Made by a program: the position numbers and the translations under genes. 64,000 bases of DNA from Listeria immobilis (GTDB lineage Bacteria; Bacillota; Bacilli; Lactobacillales; Listeriaceae): positions 1 to 64,000 of the forward strand of contig NZ_JAASTZ010000001.1 in NCBI RefSeq assembly GCF_014322765.1, written 5' to 3'. The notes below the pieces were generated by a model. The model did no database searches, had not been told where the DNA came from, and was given only the letters and a program-made list of their open reading frames with translations. Of this stretch, positions 9,458 to 17,730 are shown piece after piece; the stretch's first letter is position 1, and every line of letters starts with the position of its first letter.

Positions 9458-10387
9458 ATGGGGAAGGCATTATTAATTGTGAATCCATCATCAGGTAAAG
9501 AAAAAGGAAAAGTATACCAAGGAAAAGCAGAAGCAGTCTTAAAAAAACGTTACGATGAAGTAGAAGTGCGTTTAACGGAAAAAGCTGGAGATGCTACGGA
9601 ATTTGCTGCTTGGGCTTCTAAACAGGGGTTTGATGCAGTAATTGCGATGGGCGGAGACGGAACTTTAAATGAAACGATTAATGGGCTTGCTATCCATGAA
9701 AACCGCCCGGACTTTGGATTTGTGCCACTTGGAACGGTGAATGATTTAGCTAGATCGGTAGGTATTCCATTAAAACCTGAAAAAGCAATTCAGGCATTAG
9801 AGCATGCAGAGGGAGTACCAATGGACATCGGCCGGATTGGCGACCAGTACTTTATGAATGTATTAGCAATTGGAATGATTGCTCAAGCAGTTGACCAAGT
9901 GAGTGTGGAACAAAAAACCAAATTTGGTTCCGTAGCTTACTTTTTAGAAGGATTAAAAGCTTTTAACCGGAATGAATTATTGAACTTTAAATTAGAGTAT
10001 GACGGTGAAGTTTGGGAAGGTGAGGCTGCATTAGTTGTAGCTGGCTTAACAAAGTCTGTTGGCGGAATTGAATCATGGGCACCAGACGCAAAAATCGACG
10101 ACGGCTACTTGCACATCGTTATTTTGACAAAACTTGGCTTGCTGGATGCTGCTAATATGATTCCGCAACTAATTCGTGGTAATTTGAAAAATAGCGGCGG
10201 CGTAGTTTATATTAAAACAAAGAAATTAACTATTGATGCAAGTGGAGATGATTTAAGTATTAATGTCGATGGCGATCCAGGTCCAGGCGTTCCAGCAGAA
10301 ATTGAAGTACTTGGAAGTCATTTAAACATTCTTGCACCAAAAGAAAGCAGCAAAAAGCGTTTCGGTCCATTTGTACTAAAGAAATAG
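9458..10387 (+). CDS. Diacylglycerol/lipid kinase family protein (DagK/YegS-like)
   Basis: Cytosolic or membrane-associated lipid kinase of the diacylglycerol kinase catalytic family. Motifs seen: NPSSGKEKGK (residues 9-18), GGDGTLNE (65-72, nucleotide binding) and PLGTVNDLARS. The C-terminal part holds the acidic KIDDGYLH and NVDGDPG blocks. 309 residues, normal length. A GTG at 9449 lies within the Shine-Dalgarno AAAGGGTGAG, so the ATG at 9458 is the better start. The known family role is recycling diacylglycerol from lipoteichoic acid synthesis; assignment to DgkB itself is not certain. Confidence 0.88.
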   Translation: MGKALLIVNPSSGKEKGKVYQGKAEAVLKKRYDEVEVRLTEKAGDATEFAAWASKQGFDAVIAMGGDGTLNETINGLAIHENRPDFGFVPLGTVNDLARSVGIPLKPEKAIQALEHAEGVPMDIGRIGDQYFMNVLAIGMIAQAVDQVSVEQKTKFGSVAYFLEGLKAFNRNELLNFKLEYDGEVWEGEAALVVAGLTKSVGGIESWAPDAKIDDGYLHIVILTKLGLLDAANMIPQLIRGNLKNSGGVVYIKTKKLTIDASGDDLSINVDGDPGPGVPAEIEVLGSHLNILAPKESSKKRFGPFVLKK

Positions 10388-10427
10388 GTTATAATAAAGT
10401 ATAGAAAACAAGGAGATGATACGCTTT

Positions 10428-10760
10428 ATGGAAGAAGAATTAGATGTCATTCATAAAGGTCTAGCCAACGCAAAAAATGGTTTTAAGGCAGTCCCAGGGA
10501 AACTATATTTAACAAAAACCTATATCGTACACAAGCCAAATGATTATTTTGATGAGGAAATCAATATCCAATTAGATAGAGTGAGGAAGATTCGTGGTGT
10601 TCGTACTAAAATTCTCGGTAAACCACTGTTGTCCAACATTCTAGAAATAGATATGATTTCTGGTGTAAAATACCAATTTGTTGTTAATAAACAGAAAAAA
10701 TGGCTCGAAGCAGTTGCGAATGTTTTAGAAAGTCGCGGCGAATCTGAAAAATTAGCATAA
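10428..10760 (+). CDS. Small PH/GRAM-like domain protein
   Basis: 111 residues, no membrane segment. The pattern GLANAKNGFKAVPGKLYLTKTYIV followed by short beta strands and a C-terminal helix (QKKWLEAVANVLES) resembles GRAM or bacterial PH-like domains. This is a fold-level guess. An ATG at 10416 is inside the AAGGAG ribosome binding site, so 10428 is preferred although the spacing is long (12 nt). It follows the lipid kinase gene by 40 bp and probably shares its transcript; a membrane-lipid related role would fit but is inference. Confidence 0.75.
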   Translation: MEEELDVIHKGLANAKNGFKAVPGKLYLTKTYIVHKPNDYFDEEINIQLDRVRKIRGVRTKILGKPLLSNILEIDMISGVKYQFVVNKQKKWLEAVANVLESRGESEKLA

Positions 10761-10800
10761 AAAGAAGCTGGCGCAAAAAACGTGTCCAGCTTCTTTTTTT
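10759..10800. terminator. Bidirectional terminator
   Basis: AAAGAAGCTGG (10761-10771) pairs with CCAGCTTCTTT (10786-10796), followed by a T run. It serves the PH-like gene and the convergent ROK kinase. Confidence 0.88.
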
Positions 10801-11662
10801 ATGCTAAATAAAAGGCCGTTGCACCAATAAGGTTGGCATCATTACCAAATTCGCAGCCAACCACCGTCGGACGAATTTTGGCAATTGGAACGCTTGCTTT
10901 TACTTCATCTACATAGGTATTTAGTTCTTCGATAAAGCCAGTACGCTCACTAATTGCCCCGCCAATAACTACTAATTCAGGATCCAGTGCATATTGTAAA
11001 TTAAAAATGCTTCGAGCCAAACAATTAAACATGGTTTTAAGCTCGCTAGTTGCGATCAAATTACCTTCTTCTCTAAGTTCAAAAGCTCGAACTCCATCAA
11101 TTTTTTCTGCTGGTGTAAGTTTCTCACCAATTCGTTTCGCAGCATTCACCACAGTTCCAAGATCGCTTAGGGTGTTTCCTTCTTGATTCATTAACATATA
11201 ACCAAACTCGCCGCCATGTAAATTTGCTCCGTGATGAACTTTTCCGCCCTGAATCACTGCTCCACCAACACCAGTGCCAATAATCATAAAAATAATATCT
11301 TGTTTATTTTTCGCAGCACCAAGCCAAACTTCTGCTAGTGCAGCACAGTTAGCATCATTTTCCATTGTCACAGGTAGCGCTAATTTTTCTTCCAAAAGTT
11401 GCCGAAACGGAAAATTATGTATATAAGGAATTGCACTCGCTCCGCCAATGACGCCGGTTTCATTATTTACCGCACCAGGACAACTAAATGCGGCTCCTTC
11501 GAAAGAATGCGTATTGCTTTCCTTTACCTCGACAAGTAATCGAATTAGTTCATCCAAATTATCAGGAGTAGCAAATTTTCCTTTCTCAAGTAACTCACCT
11601 TGTTTCGTTAACACGCCATACTTCACTGCTGTACCGCCCATATCAAATGCAAGAATCGTCAT
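10799..11662 (-). CDS. ROK family sugar kinase
   Basis: Actin-fold kinase of 287 residues. Seen: phosphate-1 motif FDMGGTAVKYG (residues 6-16), the ENDANCAALAE block, GTGVGGAVIQ and GGAISE. The histidine and HGGEFGYM part of the ROK signature is present, but the cysteine cluster of the usual zinc site is absent, which separates it from classical glucokinase and fructokinase. It may act on glucose, N-acetylmannosamine or beta-glucosides; Listeria beta-glucoside kinase is a comparable ROK protein. No operon partner. AAAGGAG ribosome binding site. Confidence 0.85.
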   Translation of the reverse strand: MTILAFDMGGTAVKYGVLTKQGELLEKGKFATPDNLDELIRLLVEVKESNTHSFEGAAFSCPGAVNNETGVIGGASAIPYIHNFPFRQLLEEKLALPVTMENDANCAALAEVWLGAAKNKQDIIFMIIGTGVGGAVIQGGKVHHGANLHGGEFGYMLMNQEGNTLSDLGTVVNAAKRIGEKLTPAEKIDGVRAFELREEGNLIATSELKTMFNCLARSIFNLQYALDPELVVIGGAISERTGFIEELNTYVDEVKASVPIAKIRPTVVGCEFGNDANLIGATAFYLA

Positions 11663-11818
11663 AGTCTGTTCTCCTTTAATTAAAAGTATATACTTATAAT
11701 ACTTTTAAATCAGACAAATAACAAATAAAAAGTGAAAATACTTAGCTAAAAATTAACGTCAATTTCTAGTTTTGTGCTATAATAAAGCAAGAATTTAAAG
11801 CGCAGGAGGAAACAGTTA

Positions 11819-12202
11819 GTGGAGATAAAGGTTCAAGAAAAATTGGCTGACGGCAGAATCGCTTTTAGTAGTGAATATGGTGAATGCGTTGGGATTTGGG
11901 CCGATGAAGACCCAGAACCAAGTAGGAATTACACGGTAGAGATTACGATACCTGATATGATTAGTGCAGAACTTTTGCATGAAAGTGAAGAAAAACATTG
12001 TGTGTTAGAAATAGATGAAGAAGGCTTAGTACACGTAGTAGGGAAGTTGGAAGACTACGAGGAAGATGGATTCGCCGTGCTTCGATTGGAAGAAAGTATT
12101 ATTTGTTTTGACACCAAGTTCAGTGAAGAAATCGAAATGCTTCATGGTAGATTTGTCGAATTTGTTATTCCAGAAATTAAATTAAGTAATGTTGGTATAT
12201 AG
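11819..12202 (+). CDS. Uncharacterised acidic protein, 127 residues
   Basis: I do not recognise a family. The protein is soluble and strongly acidic, with a predicted beta-rich pattern (VQEKLADGRIAFSSEYGECVGIWADEDPEPSRNYTVEI). Starts at GTG 11819, with CAGGAGGAAACAG upstream at good spacing. A TATAAT at 11778-11783 lies about 40 bp upstream as a possible -10. Divergent from the ROK kinase gene and followed by its own terminator. Confidence 0.8.
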   Translation: MEIKVQEKLADGRIAFSSEYGECVGIWADEDPEPSRNYTVEITIPDMISAELLHESEEKHCVLEIDEEGLVHVVGKLEDYEEDGFAVLRLEESIICFDTKFSEEIEMLHGRFVEFVIPEIKLSNVGI

Positions 12203-12220
12203 TTTTAATAAAAAGAAATG

Positions 12221-12261
12221 AAACTTGTTCTTTAACGCTTTGTTAGAGAATGAGTTTTTTT
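12221..12261 (+). terminator. Rho-independent terminator
   Basis: AAACT-TTCTTTAAC pairs with GTTAGAGAA-AGTTT (with TG bulges on both sides), followed by seven T. It ends the 127-residue protein gene. Confidence 0.78.
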
Positions 12262-12312
12262 GTAGGGAAATATAGGACTAATAAATATACATGGTTATTC
12301 ATTTAGTGTGAT

Positions 12313-12327
12313 TTGAAAACGTTAACT
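12313..12327. promoter_or_regulatory. Candidate cre (CcpA) site
   Basis: TTGAAAACGTTAACT fits the degenerate catabolite-responsive consensus WTGNAANCGNWNNCW at every position. It sits in the gap 12262-12608, about 290 bp before the next gene, so if functional it may act on an upstream promoter or be fortuitous. Confidence 0.4.
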
Positions 12328-12413
12328 ATTTTAAGAATAAGTTTAAAATTGCGATTAAAAATACATGAAAAATGTTAATAATTGAACGTTTTGTGACAAT
12401 TTTATTTTTGGAT

Positions 12414-12441
12414 GAATAATTTGTGAATAATGACTCGAATT
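12414..12441. repeat. 28-nt upstream element, copy 1
   Basis: Matches 13751-13778 at 24 of 28 positions; the core reads TGAATAAYGACTC flanked by GAATAATT and AATT. Both copies precede genes for exported proteins (about 170 bp and 54 bp upstream). The rest of the gap 12262-12608 is very AT-rich, with a small palindrome TACACAATTTGTGTA near 12474-12488 and a TATAAT at 12588-12593. I see no further gene in it. Confidence 0.5.
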
Positions 12442-12608
12442 GTGGTTTTTTCACACTCGCAAAACTACATTTATACACAATTTGTGTAGTAATTATTATA
12501 AACAAGCCTTTTTCAAGTCGTTCATGACAAGAATCGGACATTTCATTACATTTTTGGTTATACATTAATTTTTTTTGTTATTCTTTATATAATCATAGAA
12601 CTGAAGGA

Positions 12609-13046
12609 GTGTTGAAATATGAAAAAATCATTACAGTATTATTAGTTAGTATTTTAAGTTTTAATTTTACCCCACTTGTAGTAAGAGCTAATGTTATAAC
12701 AAGTGCAACGGAAGAAATTCAATTGTCTAAGAATCCGGAAAAGAACAATCGAAGCAATTTGAAAGCACCTAAAAGAGTTGGTGAAATGAAGATATGGGTA
12801 ACCAATTCACCTAAAAGAATAAATTGGAAAGTTACTATGACTCCTCCATACAAAGCTACGGGGTTTAAAGGTATGTTAAACATTGCTGATCTTTATCATG
12901 GTTCTACTCAAAGAGTCAGCGTCTCTGGATTAAAAGGCTATATATCTCAACCAATGTTAAAAAGTCAATATATGGCTTCTGTAAGTGGTAAGGTTACTCC
13001 AGTAGGTTATGCCATGGGTTCATCAGCTATCCGTTGGAATAATTAA
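12609..13046 (+). CDS. Small secreted protein, unknown function; natural ATG is out of frame
   Basis: About 145 residues with a clear signal-peptide-like N-terminus (IITVLLVSILSFNFTPLVVRA, cleavage near RANV) and a basic mature part of about 120 residues (KIWVTNSPKRINWKVTMTPPYKA, GLKGYISQPM). No family recognised. The in-frame starts are GTG 12609 and TTG 12612, both overlapping or touching the Shine-Dalgarno GAAGGAG. The properly spaced ATG at 12619 reads only eight codons before a stop. One extra A in the six-A tract at 12622-12627 would give MKKIITVLLVSILSF, a typical Listeria export start. The gene is therefore either off by slippage, decayed, or affected by a base-calling error. Confidence 0.6.
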   Translation: MLKYEKIITVLLVSILSFNFTPLVVRANVITSATEEIQLSKNPEKNNRSNLKAPKRVGEMKIWVTNSPKRINWKVTMTPPYKATGFKGMLNIADLYHGSTQRVSVSGLKGYISQPMLKSQYMASVSGKVTPVGYAMGSSAIRWNN

Positions 13047-13069
13047 GATTATATATCACTTTAGCTATA

Positions 13070-13495
13070 TTAGTCCTCATCAAATATATGTTTAGTTGGT
13101 ACCATGGTTGAAATAATTCTATCCAATAGAGCTAATCTACTACAACACTCGAATTTTTGGTCTTCTGTTATAGTGTTTGCATCTTTTAAATAATTCAAAA
13201 TTTGTTCTTGTTTAAGACCCGCAAATCGCGAAATAGTTTCATACGATAAGCTGTAAACCACATGCAAAACTTCGATTAGATGTTTTAAGCGATAATCGCT
13301 ATCATGATTTACAAAAGAAACTGTAAGTAACATACTTTTTTCTAAACATTCTTGATAGTTTAGGTCTTCTTCTACAAAATCAAGAAGAGTTTCATAGTCA
13401 AAATTAAAAAATCGTTTAAAATCATCATTTGAAAAATGAAAATCTTCTTTTAGTGAAATTATATTTTTTTTGAAATTTTCGATGTCGATATACAT
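13070..13495 (-). CDS. Possible HTH-containing regulator, 141 residues
   Basis: Acidic helical protein. The segment SYETISRFAGLKQEQILNYL (about residues 83-102) reads like a helix-turn-helix, and the N-terminal NDDFKRFFNFDYETLLDFV resembles another small helical domain. A longer frame starts at 13516, but AAAGGAGATGG lies inside that extension and points to the ATG at 13495. Convergent with the small secreted protein gene, so it may control one of its neighbours. Function is inference only. Confidence 0.6.
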   Translation of the reverse strand: MYIDIENFKKNIISLKEDFHFSNDDFKRFFNFDYETLLDFVEEDLNYQECLEKSMLLTVSFVNHDSDYRLKHLIEVLHVVYSLSYETISRFAGLKQEQILNYLKDANTITEDQKFECCSRLALLDRIISTMVPTKHIFDED

Positions 13496-13516
13496 ATAAC
13501 CATCTCCTTTATTCAA

Positions 13517-13831
13517 ACATAGTATTGATGAGTAATAATGTCAATTAAAAACCAATTAAATTCATAGTGTTCAGTTACAATATTTTGGCGAGTGTATATG
13601 GAATTCAAGCTAGACGAAATTATTTGCTAGAATGCTATGACATGAAAGTATTTTCTATAAGATAGTGTAATTATTCAGAATCATTTTTGTCAGAGAATAC
13701 AATTTGGACTATCCACTGATTCCGTTTTGAGGCAATAATAACCGATGTTTGAATAATTCATGAATAACGACTCTAATTTAAACATTTTATTGAACTTTTT
13801 TACAACTTAATTATAAAAAGGAGCTAACAAC
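13517..13831. other. Intergenic region of 315 bp carrying the second upstream element
   Basis: AT-rich, with no credible gene on either strand. It contains the second copy of the 28-nt element (13751-13778), lying 54 bp before the lipoprotein start. A TTGAAC/TATAAA pair (13790-13817) with 16-bp spacing is too close to the ribosome binding site (AAAGGAG, 13817-13823) to be the real promoter, so the promoter probably lies further upstream. Confidence 0.5.
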
Positions 13832-14505
13832 ATGAGCAAAAAAAGGGGATTAAGGATATCTATCTCTGCAGTGTCATTAATAGTATTTTACTCGTGTACT
13901 GGTACGGCTTTAACCGCATGTTCGAATGATAAAAGCACCCAAGAAAAGCCTTTGGAAACGAATGAAATAGAGCAAGTGAAACCGAAAAGTGGCGTTGTTT
14001 CGTATCATGGGAAATATCTTCAATTAGCTGATAATATAGAAGAACTTGATGACAGTTCACCAGTTATAGTTACTGTCACCAAGGAATCTGAAAAAACGTC
14101 TATAACGAGAGAATCTAAAGATAGTGAGATACCAACTGATTTTTATACAATGAGTGAAGTAACGATAAATAATATTCAAAAAGATGAATCAGGAATTTTG
14201 AAAGAAAACAAAAAATCAACGTGTTAGAAGATAGTGTAGAGAACGTAGAAGTAGATGGTGAAAAATATGATTTAACGATTGACGGATATAAAAATATGCA
14301 AGCGGGCGAAGAATATACACTTTTCCTTAGAAAGAGCACGTCGGGAGATAATTATGTTTTGACTAACGCTCTTTTAAGTAAGTATCCTGTGGCAGAGGTA
14401 GAACAAGATGAATTATTTTTAGAAGATGGGGAAATCATGGAAGAAACGGAGGATATGAAGGATACTTATCAAGAACTCTACAAAGAGGTTTTGAAGGAGT
14501 ATTAG
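13832..14505 (+). pseudogene. Lipoprotein gene split by a one-base frameshift in an A tract
   Basis: The first frame (13832-14227) encodes a lipoprotein signal with lipobox LTAC (Cys30) and continues to ...ILKENKKSTC. The second frame (open to 14505) continues naturally as INVLEDSVENVEVDGEKYD. Adding a single A to the six-A tract at 14210-14215 fuses them into one lipoprotein of about 224 residues without disturbing either side. AAAGGAG ribosome binding site at 13817-13823. No family recognised. The same six-A lesion is seen in the small secreted protein gene 1.6 kb upstream. Either the gene is truly broken or slippery, or the consensus lost one A. Confidence 0.65.
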
Positions 14506-14539
14506 TTGGAGAGTTCCCCATTATAGGAGGAAGAAAATA

Positions 14540-14749
14540 ATGAAAAAAGTGAAAACGGAAAAATGGCTTATTGGAGTTTATGTTCTTGAAGTTATTGCAT
14601 GCATTTGTATATATTTTGCAACAGATATTAAGCTCATACTAGTCTTAGGATTTATAGCATTTATGGGGATAGGATTCCAAATTTTAAGATACCGAAATGC
14701 AAAAAAGAAATTAATTAATAAACAAAAAACGCTATGTCTCCATTCCTAA
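14540..14749 (+). CDS. Small two-helix membrane protein
   Basis: 69 residues: basic N-terminus, helix near residues 9-27 (LIGVYVLEVIACICIYFA), a second near 31-49 (ILVLGFIAFMGIGFQIL), then a basic tail. ATAGGAGG ribosome binding site. It is 34 bp after the broken lipoprotein and may share its transcript. The last codons (KTLCLHS) are encoded inside the left arm of the terminator, which suggests that the original C-terminus has been changed by a small rearrangement. No family recognised. Confidence 0.6.
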   Translation: MKKVKTEKWLIGVYVLEVIACICIYFATDIKLILVLGFIAFMGIGFQILRYRNAKKKLINKQKTLCLHS

Positions 14750-14779
14750 CAAACAGGAAAATGAGGCATAGCTTTTTTT
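14731..14779. terminator. Bidirectional terminator
   Basis: GCTATGTCTC (14731-14740) pairs with GAGGCATAGC (14763-14772), with an A run on the left and seven T on the right. It lies between convergent genes; the left arm overlaps the 3' end of the small membrane protein gene. Confidence 0.83.
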
Positions 14780-15245
14780 AACTATATGTAGCAAACACAG
14801 CAAGCATTTTCTCCAAATCCTTCTCAGACCTAGCAAACAACATTAACCGTTGACGATTTGTTTCAATCACGAGGATGCCGTCTTCCGATAAATTCATTCG
14901 TTCAATTTTATCATAAGGAAAGAATAATAAGGCGTAGAAAATACCGGTTTTTTTAAAGACTGCTCTTGAACTACGGAAAAAACAAATGTAGATAAAAAGC
15001 ACGCCCATAATTGCTAGTAATACCGAAGTGGAAAATGGACCTTCTCGGAAAAACGCATTGGAAACAAACAGTAGCGCGATAATTCCAACGAAAATATAGC
15101 CATCCCAACGACCTCGAGAACGTAATTTGACGGTTAAAACAGATTTGCCTTTCCATAGTGGAATTACTGCATCATTATACAAGATATACAGTAAAGTTAA
15201 TATGTTGGCAACAAATAAGAAGATATTCGTAGCATCCCAGACCAT
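14778..15245 (-). CDS. UPF0266 (DUF986, YobD-like) membrane protein
   Basis: 155 residues with three or four hydrophobic helices and a C-terminal soluble part ([31 protein letters not shown]). It matches the UPF0266 family (Lmo0779; E. coli YobD). In enterobacteria yobD sits next to manXYZ, and here the gene directly follows a mannose-type PTS operon, so the association is conserved across phyla. The biochemical role is unknown. The frame also opens at a GTG at 15260, but the ATG at 15245 fits the known family start (MVWDATNIF); neither has a strong ribosome binding site. Confidence 0.85.
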   Translation of the reverse strand: MVWDATNIFLFVANILTLLYILYNDAVIPLWKGKSVLTVKLRSRGRWDGYIFVGIIALLFVSNAFFREGPFSTSVLLAIMGVLFIYICFFRSSRAVFKKTGIFYALLFFPYDKIERMNLSEDGILVIETNRQRLMLFARSEKDLEKMLAVFATYS

Positions 15246-15365
15246 TTTTAAATCACTCACAATCTAATATAGATTTCATTTAAACATATTGTAACATAAT
15301 TACTCAAATAAAAGGGAGAACCGGACTTGACTCCGATTCCCCACATATAAGTTAAAGCTAATTTC

Positions 15366-16244
15366 TTAACCTAGTGGTGAATAACCTGCTGGCGGAAGTC
15401 CTAAGATACCTGACCAGTAGCCTAAAATACCAACTACGAATAGTGCTAGAATTAACCAAAGTGCATTGACTTTTTTCTTCAGTACCCACATACATGCGAA
15501 GGTTAGAAGTAGGGCAAGAAGACCTGGCATTAATTGGTCCAAAATACTTTGAACAGTAGTTGGAATGTCTTTACCAGTTTTAGGATCTTCTGTTGTATAA
15601 GCTACAAGCGGTACGTAAATTGTGGTCCATTTATTTACGAGCGCACCCATTACGAATAGTCCTAAAATAGAAGCACCTTCTGTTAATTTTTGGAGTAAAC
15701 CACCAGACATATCAGATACAACATCGGTACCTTTTGTATAGCCATAGAACACGCCCCAATAACGGAAGCCTAAACGAATTGCGTTGAATAATACAAAGAA
15801 TAAAATCGGTCCAATAATACTACCATCCGTTGCAAAACCAGCTCCTAATGCGGCAAGTACAGGACGAACGGTACCCCAGAAAATAGGATCCCCAACACCT
15901 GCAAGTGGTCCCATTAAACCAACTTTGATACCATTGATTGCACCATCGTCTATATCGGAGCCATTTGCTTTTTGTTCTTCCATTGCTGTTGTAACACCTA
16001 AAATCGGTGCGGCCATATAAGGATGGGTGTTAAAGAATTCTAAGTGACGTTTGATTGCTTGTTCTCTTTCCGGACCTTTTTCAGGATAAAGACGTTTAAT
16101 GACTGGGATTACAGAGAAACAAAAGCCTAGAGATTGCATCCGTTCAAAGTTCCACGACCCTTGGAAGAGGTTGGAACGAATGAATACGCCCATTAAGTCT
16201 CTTTTCGTTATTTTCTTCTCATTTACGATAATTTGTTCACTCAT
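15366..16244 (-). CDS. mpoD: Mannose-family PTS EIID component
   Basis: Membrane component IID of the Mpo permease, 292 residues. The N-terminal soluble part has RSNLFQGSWNFERMQSLGF and the family GAINGIKVGLMGPLAGVGDPIFWGTVRP segment. Hydrophobic helices follow to the C-terminus. Last gene of mpoABCD, 17 bp after EIIC. In L. monocytogenes Mpo (Lmo0781-0784) is a low-capacity glucose/mannose system that mainly acts as a sensor for ManR. Ribosome binding site GAAGGGGG. Confidence 0.93.
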   Translation of the reverse strand: MSEQIIVNEKKITKRDLMGVFIRSNLFQGSWNFERMQSLGFCFSVIPVIKRLYPEKGPEREQAIKRHLEFFNTHPYMAAPILGVTTAMEEQKANGSDIDDGAINGIKVGLMGPLAGVGDPIFWGTVRPVLAALGAGFATDGSIIGPILFFVLFNAIRLGFRYWGVFYGYTKGTDVVSDMSGGLLQKLTEGASILGLFVMGALVNKWTTIYVPLVAYTTEDPKTGKDIPTTVQSILDQLMPGLLALLLTFACMWVLKKKVNALWLILALFVVGILGYWSGILGLPPAGYSPLG

Positions 16245-16261
16245 ATTTTTCTCCCCCTTCC

Positions 16262-17074
16262 TTAGTCGTCAAGGTCGTCGTCGAGATCATCAGATTGACG
16301 TCTGCCGCCGCCTCCACCATATTGTTCTATAGCATCTTTTAATTGGTATTTAGGATTTAGTTGAATATAAATAATTGCTGCAACTAGACCTAAAACACCC
16401 AGCGCTACTAAGTTGAATGCTGTAAATGCAGCGACAACAAAACCTAAGAAGAAGAAAGGCATTAAATATTTCGCTGACATCATATTAATAACCATGGCAT
16501 AACCGACAACAACGATAAAGCCACCAGCTACGTTAAGACCATTTACAATCACTTCTGGTATAGCATTAAGTAAATTTTCTACGGCGCTTGTCCCAACTGT
16601 AACGGCAACGATCATTGCTGGAATAGCGATACGCATAGCTTGAAGTAATAGTGCTGAAACATGTATCCAGTCGAGACTTCGGAGGTTTCCTTCCTTACCA
16701 GCTTTATCAGCCATATGTTGGAAAGCAACTGTAATTGTACGAACGAGGATTGTAAGTACTTGTCCAAGAGCAGCTAAAGGAATTGCTAGTGAAATACCTA
16801 CGCTGATATCTTGTCCACCAGTGATAACTAAGATAGTGGAGATGATTGATGCGAGCGCAGCATCTGGTGCAACTGCCGCCCCAATGTTCATCCATCCAAG
16901 GGCAATCATTTCAAGCGTACCCCCAATGATAATGCCGGTTGTAATATCCCCAAGAACAAGACCAATTAGTGTACAGGCAATTAATGGTCGATGCGTTTGC
17001 CACTCATCCAAAATACTACCCATACCACTAATACATGATACAAGGAATACAAGGATTAATTGTACTGTAGTCAT
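16262..17074 (-). CDS. mpoC: Mannose-family PTS EIIC component with acidic tail
   Basis: Sugar-translocating membrane component of the Mpo permease, 270 residues and about six to eight helices. MTTVQLILVFLVSCISGMGS is the typical start. The frame extends to 17089, but GGGAGGG precedes the ATG at 17074. The C-terminus is unusual: five glycines, RRQS, then an aspartate-rich stretch (DDLDDDLDD) that could reach into the cytoplasm. 170 bp separate it from EIIB, and I see no gene in that gap. Confidence 0.92.
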   Translation of the reverse strand: MTTVQLILVFLVSCISGMGSILDEWQTHRPLIACTLIGLVLGDITTGIIIGGTLEMIALGWMNIGAAVAPDAALASIISTILVITGGQDISVGISLAIPLAALGQVLTILVRTITVAFQHMADKAGKEGNLRSLDWIHVSALLLQAMRIAIPAMIVAVTVGTSAVENLLNAIPEVIVNGLNVAGGFIVVVGYAMVINMMSAKYLMPFFFLGFVVAAFTAFNLVALGVLGLVAAIIYIQLNPKYQLKDAIEQYGGGGGRRQSDDLDDDLDD

Positions 17075-17244
17075 ATTTTTCCCTCCCAATTTTTCTTTAA
17101 AATGATAAAAAAGATAATTTCAAGTTGGTAATTGAATTCCCAGATATTTATTACAGGTGCTTTTATTCATAAATCACCCCTTTAAAGGTTTTTTCTGAAC
17201 GTCTGCACTTTTCTTAGGGCTTAAAAAATAAGACCAAGGGTGAA

Positions 17245-17730
17245 TTATTTTTCTTTATCAAGCAATGGAATGAGTTTTACTTTGTTATCAGAAGCAACTT
17301 TGCGAATCTCAAGTTCAATTCCTTTTTCATCTAATTTATGGAAAGCTGCTTCATCTGCTTCGTCCACTGAAACAGCATTGGTAATCATATGTTTGCCTTC
17401 GCGGAAAGCCATACCTCCAATGTTAACGGTTGTGATGTTTACACCAGCTTCGACTAAAGTTAATACATCTGTTGGATTTGTGAAGAGCAACATTACCGGA
17501 GTAGTAGCATATTTGGGATTGTTATATACACGAATTCCTTTTTGTACATCTACAACGCTTGCTTTCACTCCAGGAGGTGCTACTTGTGTAAGAAGCGTTT
17601 TACGAACCTCATCTTTTGCTACATCGTCACTAATAACGATAATACGTTCTACCTGTGTTTCTTTTGTCCAAACTGTTGCTACTTGTCCGTGAATTAAACG
17701 GTCATCAATACGTGCTAAGCGAATTTCCAT
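17245..17730 (-). CDS. mpoB: Mannose-family PTS EIIB component
   Basis: Cytosolic phosphotransfer domain, 161 residues. DDRLIHGQV places the phosphorylated histidine at residue 14. In L. monocytogenes the Mpo EIIB is the component that phosphorylates ManR on the PRD2 histidine in the absence of sugar, keeping the activator off. Its start overlaps the end of EIIA. EIIA and EIIB are separate polypeptides here, as known for Mpo, unlike the fused EIIAB of the main Mpt permease. Confidence 0.92.
   Translation of the reverse strand: MEIRLARIDDRLIHGQVATVWTKETQVERIIVISDDVAKDEVRKTLLTQVAPPGVKASVVDVQKGIRVYNNPKYATTPVMLLFTNPTDVLTLVEAGVNITTVNIGGMAFREGKHMITNAVSVDEADEAAFHKLDEKGIELEIRKVASDNKVKLIPLLDKEK

Noticed and set aside
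12326-12565. Minus-strand open frame of 79 codons in the AT-rich gap
   Set aside because: No ribosome binding site or domain, low-complexity composition, and it overlaps the candidate regulatory elements.
13790-13817. TTGAAC/TATAAA promoter before the broken lipoprotein
   Set aside because: Transcription from it would begin downstream of the ribosome binding site, leaving none on the mRNA.
17240-17692. 150-codon plus-strand frame opposite the Mpo EIIB gene
   Set aside because: Shadow of a conserved PTS gene; serine/threonine-rich antisense composition and no ribosome binding site.
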